Of a stretch of DNA of 12,664 nt, positions 6,692-12,664 are shown in pieces; within the stretch, counting starts at the first letter, position 1; the number at the start of each line of letters is the position of its first letter. The notes under the pieces were generated by a model that was given only the letters and a program-made list of their open reading frames with translations, searched no databases and was not told the DNA's origin. The stretch spans positions 1 to 12,664 of the forward strand of contig JACCVA010000279.1 in the NCBI GenBank assembly GCA_013698435.1, given 5' to 3'. The position numbers were made by a program, and so were the translations under genes. The DNA is from Nocardioidaceae bacterium. Lineage in GTDB: Bacteria; Actinomycetota; Actinomycetes; Propionibacteriales; Nocardioidaceae.

Positions 6692-7644
6692 GCCACGAAC
6701 AGCCCCGCCCCGGTCGACAGCAGCGAGAGCAGCACCAGATAGCCGACGTACTCCGAGGTCGCGTCAGCCTTGCGCTTCTCGAACGTCAGCTGGCCGTCCA
6801 CGTCCTGGTAGGCGTCGGCGAGGTCGTTCGGGGTCTCAGCGACGTAGGCCTTACCCCCGCTGATCTGGGCGACCTCCTCCAACTGCTGGATCTCGACCGG
6901 CACCGGGATCGTGTGCCCGCCGCTCTGAATGGTGGCGCCCAAGGTGCCGAGGGCGACCGTGTAGATGGGGATCTTCTGCGCCTTGGCTGCTTCAGCGGCG
7001 GCGGCCTGCGACCGGCCGATGGTGCGTGCGCCGTCGCTGATCAAGACCATGAACGCCGGAGGCTTGTCGCTGACCGGCGCAGAGTTCGCGCCGAGCTCCT
7101 GCTGGATCACCTGCAACCCGCTGTAGATTCCCTCGCCGGTCGCGGTGTACTCCGACAAGCCGAGCCCCTGGACGGCGTCGACGGCCGCCTGATGGTCCTT
7201 GGTCGGCGGGACCTCGACCGTCGCCACCTTGGCGAAGCTGACGATGCCCACCTTGAAGTTGGGGGGCAGGTTGTCGATGAACTCCTTGGCGGTGTCCTTG
7301 GCCGCACTGATCCGGTCGGGGTCGACGTCGGTCGCCGACATCGACAACGACACGTCGATCGTCAGCACGACCGTGATCTCGCTGTCGAGGCTGAGCGGGA
7401 CCTCGATCTCCTTGCTGGGCTTGGCAAACAGCACGATCGCGAACGCCAGCGTCAGCATCGCCAACGCGACGGCGGCGTGCTGGCGCCAGCTCACCCGCCG
7501 GGGTACGACGGTGTCGAGCAGCGCCAGGTTGGTGAACCGGACGGCATAGGAGCCCTTGCGGTACTGCAGCACCACGTAGACGCCGACCAACACCGGGATC
7601 AGCAGCAGGAACCACAACCGCTCCGGGGCAAGGAAGTCCGTCAC
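6676..7644 (-). CDS. Membrane-anchored VWA-domain protein (Rv1481/BatA-like)
   Basis: The 322-aa protein has two N-terminal membrane segments (about 10-27 and 55-74), a von Willebrand factor A domain (about 90-280) facing the outside, and a C-terminal segment (about 298-317). The metal site is intact: Asp97-x-Ser99-x-Ser101 in 'TIDVSLSMS', threonines in 'EYTATGEG' (167/169) and Asp204 in 'LISDGARTIG'. Such proteins are partners of MoxR ATPases and probably act in envelope protein assembly or metal-dependent complexes; the precise role is not known. GTG at 7644 overlaps the DUF58 stop codon by 4 nt (GTGA), so translation is coupled. Domain order matches M. tuberculosis Rv1481, also third after moxR1 and a DUF58 gene. 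Confidence 0.9.
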   Translation of the reverse strand: MTDFLAPERLWFLLLIPVLVGVYVVLQYRKGSYAVRFTNLALLDTVVPRRVSWRQHAAVALAMLTLAFAIVLFAKPSKEIEVPLSLDSEITVVLTIDVSLSMSATDVDPDRISAAKDTAKEFIDNLPPNFKVGIVSFAKVATVEVPPTKDHQAAVDAVQGLGLSEYTATGEGIYSGLQVIQQELGANSAPVSDKPPAFMVLISDGARTIGRSQAAAAEAAKAQKIPIYTVALGTLGATIQSGGHTIPVPVEIQQLEEVAQISGGKAYVAETPNDLADAYQDVDGQLTFEKRKADATSEYVGYLVLLSLLSTGAGLFVASRWP

Positions 7645-8675
7645 CGGGCGACCCCGGCGGGCGGGCGGTGCAGCCTCCCGGCGATGCGCCGGTGCTTGAG
7701 GGCGAACCGAGCGGTGTCGGTCACCCAGTCGCGGTCGGTGCGCAGGACGAGGTGGCCGACACCGGCCCGGCGCAGGGCACGGGCGGTGCGCTCACGCTGC
7801 ATGCGGGCGGCGACGGCGTACCGCTGGCGGACCTTGCGGTCCCCGGTATGCAGCTCGCGGACCTCTCCGGTCTCGGGGTCCTGCAGCAAGATCGTGCCGA
7901 CGTTGGGGATGTCGAGCTCTCGCGGGTCGATGATCTCGACGGCGATGACCTGGTGGCGTGCGGCCATCTCGCGCATGGCCTTCTCCCACGGCAGTGGCGC
8001 GTCCGGGTCGGCGGGGGTGTCGGACAGGTCGAGGAAGTCCGACACGATGACCCGGAGTCCGCGCTTGCGCTGGCCCCGTGAGACGGACCTGATCGCGTCG
8101 GCGAGGCTCGTCGTCTCGGTGCCGCCGCCGGAGCGGTCGTCGATCGGCTCGCGGAGCAACGACCGGAGCAAGGCGAAGAGCGCCAGCCGTCCCGATCGTG
8201 TCGGCCAGCGGCGAAGCCTGCCTTGGCGCAGCACATACCCGCCGAAGCGGTCGCCGACGCGGAAGGTCAGCAGTCCCATGGTGGCCACCGCCGCCACCGC
8301 GAGGTCACGCTTCTCCATCGACGCCGTGCCGAAGTGCATCGACGGCGACAGGTCGACGAGCACCCACGTCTCGAGCTCGCGGTCGGCGACGACGTCGCGC
8401 ACGTGCGGCACGGTGGTGCGAGCCGAGACGGCCCAGTCCATCCGGCGTACGTCGTCCTCGCCGGGGATGTAGAACCGCGCCTCTGCCAGATCTGTCCCCG
8501 GCCCGGGCAGCAGGCCCAGGTGCTCGCCGTGGAGGAACCCCTCCAGCCGGCGGACGATCTGCAGCTCGAGGCGCCGAAGTGCCTGCTCGGGCGCCAGCTG
8601 AGACAGCGGCACCCGGTCGGGGCGAGCTCGCCGCACCACGGTCAGCGGAACTCTGGCTGCGAGGAGTTGTTCCAC
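7641..8675 (-). CDS. DUF58 domain protein, partner of MoxR ATPase
   Basis: The product (up to 344 aa) contains the DUF58 signature 'PGEDDVRRMDWAVSART' (71-86) and a VWA-like metal motif Asp108-x-Ser110-x-Ser112 in 'VLVDLSPSMHFG'. It resembles M. tuberculosis Rv1480. DUF58 proteins are encoded with MoxR ATPases and are thought to be their adaptor or substrate; no enzymatic activity is established. No membrane segment is obvious. The start is uncertain. GTG at 8675 overlaps the end of moxR by 34 nt without a clear ribosome binding site. GTG at 8639 or 8636, just 2 or 5 nt after the moxR stop, would remove about 12 poorly conserved residues. Conserved family sequence starts near 'EQALRRLELQI', so either start leaves it complete. 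The 3' end overlaps the VWA gene by 4 nt. Confidence 0.9.
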   Translation of the reverse strand: MEQLLAARVPLTVVRRARPDRVPLSQLAPEQALRRLELQIVRRLEGFLHGEHLGLLPGPGTDLAEARFYIPGEDDVRRMDWAVSARTTVPHVRDVVADRELETWVLVDLSPSMHFGTASMEKRDLAVAAVATMGLLTFRVGDRFGGYVLRQGRLRRWPTRSGRLALFALLRSLLREPIDDRSGGGTETTSLADAIRSVSRGQRKRGLRVIVSDFLDLSDTPADPDAPLPWEKAMREMAARHQVIAVEIIDPRELDIPNVGTILLQDPETGEVRELHTGDRKVRQRYAVAARMQRERTARALRRAGVGHLVLRTDRDWVTDTARFALKHRRIAGRLHRPPAGVAR

Positions 8676-9673
8676 ACCGGCTGCGGCTGTGGGATCGCGC
8701 TGACGACACGGTCGACGACGCTGCGGGCGTCGAGGTCGTCGGCGACCGCGTCGAAGCTGAGAACCAGCCGGTGGGCCATCACGTCGCGGGCGACCAGGGC
8801 GATGTCTTGCGGCAGCACGTAGCCGCGGCCGTGGATCAAGGCCACTGCGCGCGCAGCGGCGGCGAGGCCGAGCGTCGCGCGCGGGCTCGACCCGATCTCG
8901 ATGACCCCGACCAGGTCCGGCAGGTGGAACTCTGCAGGCGACCGGGTGGCCAGCACGAGGCGGACGATGTACTCCGCCACCAGGTTGTGGATGAAGACGT
9001 GGTCGGAGGCCTTCTGCAGGGCGAGGATGTCGTCGGGGCCGAGGATCTTGGTCGCCTGCGGGGGGTCGACGCTCATCCGGCGCAGTATCTCGAACTCCTC
9101 GTGCCCCTTCGGGTGGGTGACGTCGACCTTGAGCAGGAAACGGTCGCGCTGTGCCTCGGGCAGCGGGTAAACGCCCTCGGACTCGATCGGATTCTGGGTG
9201 GCGATGACGATGAAAGGGTCGGGCATCAAGAACGTGTGACCGCCGATCGACACCTGGTGCTCGGCCATCAGCTCGAGCATCGCCGACTGCACCTTGGCCG
9301 GCGCGCGGTTGACCTCGTCCGCCAGCACGAAGTTGACGAAGACGGGCCCGAGCTCGACGTCGAACGTCTCCTTGCTCGGGCGGTAGATGCGGGTGCCGAC
9401 GATGTCGGACGGGACCAGGTCGGGGGTGAACTGCACCCGCGCGAAGCTGCCTCCGACGACCGTGGAAAAGGTGCGTACGGCGAGCGTCTTGGCGACGCCC
9501 GGGACTCCCTCGAGCAAGACGTGGCCACGGGCGATCAACGCCACCATCAGCTGCTCGACCATGTGCTCCTGGCCGACGATGACCTGCTTGACCTCGCTCA
9601 TCGCGCGTTGCGTCCGTTGCGCGAGCCGAGCAAGTTCCGCCGCCTCGGCCGTCGTTGCGGGCGCAGTCGTCAT
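8642..9673 (-). CDS. moxR: MoxR-family AAA+ ATPase
   Basis: MoxR proteins are AAA+ ATPases that act as chaperones, probably remodelling VWA proteins or helping metal insertion. The 343-aa protein has Walker A 'GVPGVAKT' (56-63), Walker B 'LADEVNRA' (117-124), sensor 1 'IATQNP' (157-162) and the arginine finger 'QRDRF' (175-179), so it should hydrolyse ATP. ATG at 9673 was chosen because AAGGGAA lies a few bases upstream on the minus strand and the family begins here; the frame stays open far upstream to 10540, but that part lies opposite the divergent gene and has no family match. It is first in an operon with the DUF58 and VWA genes, all overlapping. The arrangement equals Rv1479 (moxR1)-Rv1480-Rv1481. 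Confidence 0.94.
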   Translation of the reverse strand: MTTAPATTAEAAELARLAQRTQRAMSEVKQVIVGQEHMVEQLMVALIARGHVLLEGVPGVAKTLAVRTFSTVVGGSFARVQFTPDLVPSDIVGTRIYRPSKETFDVELGPVFVNFVLADEVNRAPAKVQSAMLELMAEHQVSIGGHTFLMPDPFIVIATQNPIESEGVYPLPEAQRDRFLLKVDVTHPKGHEEFEILRRMSVDPPQATKILGPDDILALQKASDHVFIHNLVAEYIVRLVLATRSPAEFHLPDLVGVIEIGSSPRATLGLAAAARAVALIHGRGYVLPQDIALVARDVMAHRLVLSFDAVADDLDARSVVDRVVSAIPQPQPVWNNSSQPEFR

Positions 9674-9743
9674 CGGTTCGTTCCCTTCCCGGCCGGGCAT
9701 GGCCGTACCCTCGTCAGTGTTACAGACAGTGCAAGACGACCAC

Positions 9744-9759
9744 CGGTGTGTGGACACCG
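9744..9759. promoter_or_regulatory. 16-bp palindrome in the divergent moxR / membrane-protein gap
   Basis: CGGTGT (9744-9749) and ACACCG (9754-9759) are perfect reverse complements around GTGG. They lie in the 111-nt region (9674-9784) that must hold both divergent promoters. Nearby CAGTG occurs twice as a direct repeat (9715-9719 and 9727-9731). No convincing promoter hexamers were identified on either strand. Operator function is inference. Confidence 0.35.
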
Positions 9760-9784
9760 TCGAGATCGAGAGCGAGGGTCGGCG

Positions 9785-10498
9785 ATGCACAGTCAACAGG
9801 TCGTCCGTGTCAGCGCTCTCACCCGCCGCGACCCGCCGGCCCTGGGTGCCGTCACGATCCGCAGTCGCCTCGAGTCCAACGACGCCGGCGTCGTGTACGC
9901 CGGCGAGTACGGCGACCAACCGGTGGTGGTCGTACTGCTCGGCGAAGGCGCCGAGGCGGACTCCTACGGTCGCAAGCGGTTCCACGACGCCCTCAACAAG
10001 CTGATCGAACGCGACCCCGACCAGGTGGTGCAGTTCGACGACGACGTCGACATTGCGCCGTGGGTGGCCCTGCGCGCCGACAACTGGGACCAGGGCCTGG
10101 CGGCCGGGACTGCGCTGCTCGCTCCAGTGACACTCAGCCATGTCGAGCAGCTGGGCACGGCGACCGGACCCGACTTCCGACCGCACTGGTTCCGGCGCAA
10201 CGGAACCGGTCGGTGGCGGCTGTGGCCGCTGCCCTGGCCGCGCAGCCTCACCCAGAGCGGCTGGTGGACGTTCGTCGCAGCCTTCGCGCTGATCGTGGCC
10301 ATCGCCGCGCTCGCGCTGTGGATCGCGATCAAGATCTTCGAGAACTCCCCTGCCCCGCAGCAGGGACCCGGACCCGCGCCAGGGCCGAACCCACCGCCGC
10401 AGCCGTCGACCAGCGGCCCGACGACCACCACACCCGGACCGCGTCCGGGCCCGACCGGGCCGCCGGCGACGGGCCAGCCGATCCCACCCATCGTCTAG
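9785..10498 (+). CDS. Degenerate kinase N-lobe-like membrane protein with proline-rich tail
   Basis: The 237-aa product is not a named family that I recognise. Residues 16-95 follow the N-lobe of actinobacterial Ser/Thr kinases in order: 'DPPALGAVTIRSRL' (entry and beta 1), 'AGVVYAGEYGDQPVVVVLL' (beta 2-3), 'RKRFHDAL' (alpha C) and 'APWVAL' (hinge, usually PWxA/PWLV). The catalytic features are gone: the glycine loop is E-S-N-D, the beta-3 lysine aligns with Val50, and the alpha-C glutamate with Ala69. No C-lobe follows. Instead there is one membrane segment (about 159-181) and a 50-residue Pro/Gly/Thr tail predicted outside. It cannot be a kinase; it might be a binding or scaffold protein. 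ATG at 9785 has GAGGG about 7 nt upstream; the longer open frame overlaps moxR antisense. Divergent from moxR. Confidence 0.8.
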   Translation: MHSQQVVRVSALTRRDPPALGAVTIRSRLESNDAGVVYAGEYGDQPVVVVLLGEGAEADSYGRKRFHDALNKLIERDPDQVVQFDDDVDIAPWVALRADNWDQGLAAGTALLAPVTLSHVEQLGTATGPDFRPHWFRRNGTGRWRLWPLPWPRSLTQSGWWTFVAAFALIVAIAALALWIAIKIFENSPAPQQGPGPAPGPNPPPQPSTSGPTTTTPGPRPGPTGPPATGQPIPPIV

Positions 10499-10542
10499 AC
10501 GTATGGTAATCACCATACGTTCATGTATTGCAAATACCATAC
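10499..10542. promoter_or_regulatory. Tandem palindromic operators in an AT-rich gap
   Basis: The first site is perfect: ACGTATGGT (10499-10507) and ACCATACGT (10512-10520) around AATC. The second, GTATTGC (10525-10531) and ACCATAC (10536-10542) around AAAT, has the same 18-bp core layout with two arm mismatches. The two centres are 24 bp apart. The second overlaps the -35 box of the following promoter. This looks like paired repressor sites. The first could also fold as a hairpin at the end of the upstream gene. Confidence 0.7.
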
Positions 10543-10565
10543 ACCGATCCTAGACTGACGTCATG
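10528..10565 (+). promoter_or_regulatory. Promoter for a leaderless ATPase mRNA
   Basis: A -35 box TTGCAA (10528-10533) and a -10 box TAGACT (10551-10556) are 17 nt apart. The ATG of the next gene starts at 10563, seven bases after the -10 box, where transcription should begin. There is no ribosome binding site before this ATG. The mRNA would therefore be leaderless, a common type in actinobacteria. Confidence 0.72.
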
Positions 10566-11789
10566 CGTGCCTTTCCTTTCGAGACGCCGATCGCCGCCGA
10601 CGCCCTGATCGACCGGCGCGCCGAGCTTCACCAGCTCCACCTCGCCGCCACGGACGGTGCCCACGTGCGGGTGGCAGGGCCCCGCCGCTACGGCAAGACG
10701 TCACTTCTGCTCGCCCACGCTGACGGGCTGCGCCAGACCGGGTGGCGCACCGTGCACGTCGACTTCTACGGCGTCACCTCGCTGGTCGAGGTGTGCGGTC
10801 GGCTGGTGACGGCGTACGGGCGGCTGAAGGAGCCGAGCGTGCGACACCAGCTCGCCGCGCTCGGCTCACGGTTGGGATTGTCGCTCGGGACCACGGGCAT
10901 GAGCCTGACGCTGGGACCGCGAGAGCCGCAGCAGCCGTCGCACGAGACGGCGTTGGCGGCCGCGGCGGAGCTGCTCGACCTGCCGGTCCGGCTGTACGAG
11001 AAGGACCGGGTGAAGACGCTCGTGGTGTTCGACGAGTTCCAGGACCTGCTCAGTGCCGGCGCCACCCTCGACGGGTTGCTGCGCTCGCATGTGCAGTACC
11101 ACGGCGATGCCGCCACCTACGTGTACGCCGGATCGCAGCCGTCGATGATGCGCCGTCTCTTCACCGATCGCGAGCGGCCGCTGTACGGGCAGGCCGAGCC
11201 ACTCGAGCTGGGGCCGCTGCCGATCGACGAGGTGCTGCCCGAGCTGTCCGACCGGTTCGCCGCGCTGGACCAGGACCCCGGCGAGGCCTTGGCGCCGCTG
11301 GTCATCGCTGCCGCGGGTCACCCGCAGCGCACGATGCTGCTGGCTCATCTACTGCACCGGGAGCTGGTGCTGCGCGAGTCCGGGAGCTCGTCGCTGCCGA
11401 CTGAGGGGCAGGCCGCCCTCGGCCCCGATCACGAGCCCGAGGTCGCGACCGTGGGTGGCCCTCCGTTGGAGGGGCTGGAGCTTGCCGAGGCAGTCGTCGA
11501 CCTCGCCCTGGCGCAGACGGCGGAGGCGCATCGGGCGAACTGGGACCAGTTGAGCGCGGGCAAGAAGGCGGTGCTCGCCGCCCTCGCCGACGGCGTACGC
11601 CCGACCGGCGCCCGTGTCACCGAGAGGTCGGGGCTCACCCGGGCGACGTTGCAGTCGGCGCTGCGCGACCTCGCTCGTGAGGGCCAGCACGTGAGCCGGG
11701 TCGTGACCGGACCGCCGAGCTCGGGCAACTGGCGGTTCGTCGACCCGCTGTTCAGCCGCTGGGTGTTGCAGCGCGGCCAGCACCGGTGA
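10563..11789 (+). CDS. P-loop ATPase of the archaeal-ATPase/STAND type with C-terminal winged helix
   Basis: The 408-aa protein has Walker A 'GPRRYGKT' (39-46), Walker B 'TLVVFDEFQDL' (152-162) and a sensor-like 'YAGSQPSMMRRLF' (188-200). The usual end of this family is present: a winged helix (about 325-400) with 'LSAGKKAVLAALADG', helix 'SGLTRATLQSALRDL' and the closing 'FVDPLFSRWVLQR'. Members of this ATPase class are regulators or NTP-dependent switches of mostly unknown target, so no specific function is claimed. It has its own regulated, probably leaderless promoter with tandem operators, which suggests that its winged helix, or an unlinked repressor, controls it. ATG at 10563 is the only start consistent with that promoter. 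It is convergent with the oxidoreductase gene. Confidence 0.85.
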   Translation: MRAFPFETPIAADALIDRRAELHQLHLAATDGAHVRVAGPRRYGKTSLLLAHADGLRQTGWRTVHVDFYGVTSLVEVCGRLVTAYGRLKEPSVRHQLAALGSRLGLSLGTTGMSLTLGPREPQQPSHETALAAAAELLDLPVRLYEKDRVKTLVVFDEFQDLLSAGATLDGLLRSHVQYHGDAATYVYAGSQPSMMRRLFTDRERPLYGQAEPLELGPLPIDEVLPELSDRFAALDQDPGEALAPLVIAAAGHPQRTMLLAHLLHRELVLRESGSSSLPTEGQAALGPDHEPEVATVGGPPLEGLELAEAVVDLALAQTAEAHRANWDQLSAGKKAVLAALADGVRPTGARVTERSGLTRATLQSALRDLAREGQHVSRVVTGPPSSGNWRFVDPLFSRWVLQRGQHR

Positions 11790-11802
11790 GCAAGAGCAGC
11801 AA

Positions 11803-11843
11803 GATCCGACTCCACGCTGCCAGGGCGACCTCACAGTCGGATC
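11803..11843. terminator. Hairpin between convergent ATPase and oxidoreductase genes
   Basis: GATCCGACT (11803-11811) pairs perfectly with AGTCGGATC (11835-11843), 9 bp around a 23-nt loop. It occupies most of the 72-nt gap between two genes that face each other, so it could end transcription from both sides. The long loop and lack of a T-run lower confidence. Confidence 0.45.
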
Positions 11844-11861
11844 GTTCTGCGGAGGCGTCAG

Positions 11862-12476
11862 TCAGTATGCGACTGCGATACGTGCGTGGCGGGCTCGGGG
11901 CTGCTCGATCTCGTCGACGATCGCCACGGCGTAGTCCTCCGCGCTGATCATCTCGCCGAAGACCGCGTTGACCCCGACCCGGTAGTTGCCGGTGCGCTCC
12001 CCCGGCGCGATGAACGGCGCGGGTGACACGTACACCCAGTCGAGCAAGGCGCCTTTGGCACGCAGCAGGTCGAGCGCCCGGATCTGGGTCTGCGCCTCTG
12101 CCTTGGCTGCCTCGGGAAACCCTGGCGCGTCGACCAGCCGGAGCCCCGGCGCAACCTCGAGGCTGCCTGCGCCGCCGACCACGACCAGCCGTCGGGTGCC
12201 CACGTTCTCGGCGAGCACCCCGATCGCGTGCAAGAACACCTGGTGGCGTACGCCGGTGCGGCTGGGCGCAATCGCCGAGATCACCACGTCATGCTCGGCC
12301 GCGACCCGCGCCACATCGTCCGCATCTGCAGCGTCACCCCTGCGGGAGCGGATGCCGCCGGTCCCCAGCTCACCTGGAGTTCTCGAGATAGCTGTCACGA
12401 CGTGGTCGCGCGAATCCGCCTCCCGCGCGATGCGGGTCCCGATCATGCCCGTGCCGCCGTACAACGCGATCCGCAT
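11862..12476 (-). CDS. NAD(P)-binding atypical SDR / NmrA-like oxidoreductase
   Basis: The 204-aa protein starts with the Rossmann motif 'YGGTGMIG' (Gly7-x-x-Gly10-x-x-Gly13), followed by 'DVVISAIAPSRTG' and 'LVVVGGAGSLEV', then 'DWVYVSPAPFIAPGERTGNY' and 'ISAEDYAVAIVDEIEQP'. This is the pattern of small NAD(P)H-binding proteins of the YwnB/PF13460 type, atypical short-chain dehydrogenases. The substrate cannot be read from the sequence. ATG at 12476 has GGAGG 4 nt upstream on the minus strand. The open frame reaches 12590, but the added 38 residues have no family match and cover the probable promoter. It stands alone between the ATPase gene and the tRNA. Confidence 0.88.
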   Translation of the reverse strand: MRIALYGGTGMIGTRIAREADSRDHVVTAISRTPGELGTGGIRSRRGDAADADDVARVAAEHDVVISAIAPSRTGVRHQVFLHAIGVLAENVGTRRLVVVGGAGSLEVAPGLRLVDAPGFPEAAKAEAQTQIRALDLLRAKGALLDWVYVSPAPFIAPGERTGNYRVGVNAVFGEMISAEDYAVAIVDEIEQPRARHARIAVAY

Positions 12477-12511
12477 GCTGCCTCCGTGAGGGTGACCGAT
12501 GAGGTCCGGCC

Positions 12512-12539
12512 ATCCTAGAGAGCGCACCGCCGCCGTCAG
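12512..12539 (-). promoter_or_regulatory. Probable promoter of the oxidoreductase gene
   Basis: On the minus strand CTGACG (complement of 12534-12539) and TAGGAT (complement of 12512-12517) are 16 nt apart and fit -35 and -10 boxes. The start codon lies 35 nt beyond the -10 box, leaving a short leader with a GGAGG site. The -10 match is good; the -35 is only fair. Confidence 0.45.
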
Positions 12540-12595
12540 GTCATACGCCCGAAGGAGGCGCCCGCCGTGACATGATCTTCGACGCAGCAACGCAG

Positions 12596-12664
12596 GGGGC
12601 GGTAGCTCAGCTGGTCAGAGCAAGGGACTCATAATCCCTGGGTCGCGGGTTCGAGCCCCGCCCG
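12596..12664 (+). tRNA. tRNA with CAU anticodon (elongator Met or Ile2), 3' end cut by the window
   Basis: All arms can be drawn: acceptor 5' strand GGGGCGG (12596-12602), T8-A9, D stem GCTC/GAGC (12605-12608, 12618-12621), anticodon stem AGGGA/TCCCT around loop CTCATAA with anticodon CAT at 12630-12632, five-base variable loop, and T stem GCGGG/CCCGC with loop TTCGAGC. The last three bases, CCG, begin the 3' acceptor strand, so four acceptor bases and the discriminator lie beyond the window. It is not the initiator tRNA, because the anticodon stem lacks three G-C pairs next to the loop. Elongator methionine and lysidine-modified isoleucine tRNAs share this anticodon, and I cannot separate them safely here. 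Confidence 0.93.

Noticed and set aside
6634..8472. Plus-strand open frame of 612 codons across the VWA and DUF58 genes
   Set aside because: It is antisense to two well-supported genes with intact motifs. The translation is low-complexity Arg/Asp/His sequence without a recognisable fold.
10350..10495. Proline/glycine-rich coding stretch as a possible repeat array
   Set aside because: It is low-complexity coding sequence for the outer tail of the membrane protein. There is no regular DNA unit.
9674..10540. N-terminal extension of the MoxR frame
   Set aside because: The frame stays open, but the extra 289 codons overlap the divergent membrane-protein gene and have no MoxR similarity. A ribosome binding site precedes ATG at 9673.
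12477..12590. Upstream extension of the oxidoreductase frame
   Set aside because: The Rossmann fold begins directly at ATG 12476, which has GGAGG 4 nt upstream. The extension covers the likely promoter.
12567..12595. Possible tRNA promoter with GTGACA as -35 or CATGAT as -10
   Set aside because: The two elements overlap in sequence and neither has a convincing partner at normal spacing.
12624..12638. Initiator methionine tRNA reading of the CAU tRNA
   Set aside because: The anticodon stem ends in an A-T pair next to the loop instead of three G-C pairs, so the initiator hallmark is missing.

Overview
The window is very GC-rich, uses GTG starts freely, and has the gene content of a high-GC actinobacterium. 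Three things point to a Streptomyces- or Nocardioides-like lineage with a stand-alone type II fatty acid synthase: a PucR-type FasR-like regulator directly before fabD, a fabD-fabH-acpP-fabF run, and a downstream DUF3145 gene. An AccD6-like carboxyltransferase after fabF recalls the mycobacterial fabD-acpM-kasA-kasB-accD6 layout. I would guess Nocardioidaceae/Propionibacteriales, but the genus cannot be fixed by reading alone.

Left part (1-5957, all +): the 3' end of a FasR-like activator; fabD (with an extra C-terminal biotinyl/lipoyl-like domain that lacks the modified lysine); fabH; acpP; fabF; and an acyl-CoA carboxylase carboxyltransferase beta subunit. Together they would make malonyl-CoA, load malonyl onto ACP, start chains and elongate them. 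The non-coding joints carry clear structure: a perfect 7-7-7 dyad over the fasR stop codon, two tandem hairpins between fabH and acpP, and a 15-bp stem with a nested hairpin between acpP and fabF. A strong hairpin closes the cluster against the convergent DUF3145 gene.

Middle part (5991-9673, all -): a MoxR AAA+ ATPase, a DUF58 protein and a membrane-anchored VWA protein form a tightly overlapping operon, followed by DUF3145. This is the Rv1479-Rv1480-Rv1481 type of module, which in Mycobacterium tuberculosis also lies beside fatty acid synthesis genes (fabG1-inhA).

Right part (9674-12664): divergent from moxR is a gene for a membrane protein whose cytoplasmic part reads as the N-lobe of a Ser/Thr protein kinase with the glycine loop, beta-3 lysine and alpha-C glutamate all lost and no C-lobe. 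It is followed by an AT-rich stretch holding two tandem palindromes and a well-formed promoter (TTGCAA, 17 nt, TAGACT) placed to give a leaderless mRNA for a P-loop ATPase with a C-terminal winged helix. A convergent NAD(P)-binding oxidoreductase and a tRNA with anticodon CAU, cut by the window end, complete the window. No insertion sequence, phage gene or CRISPR array was seen.
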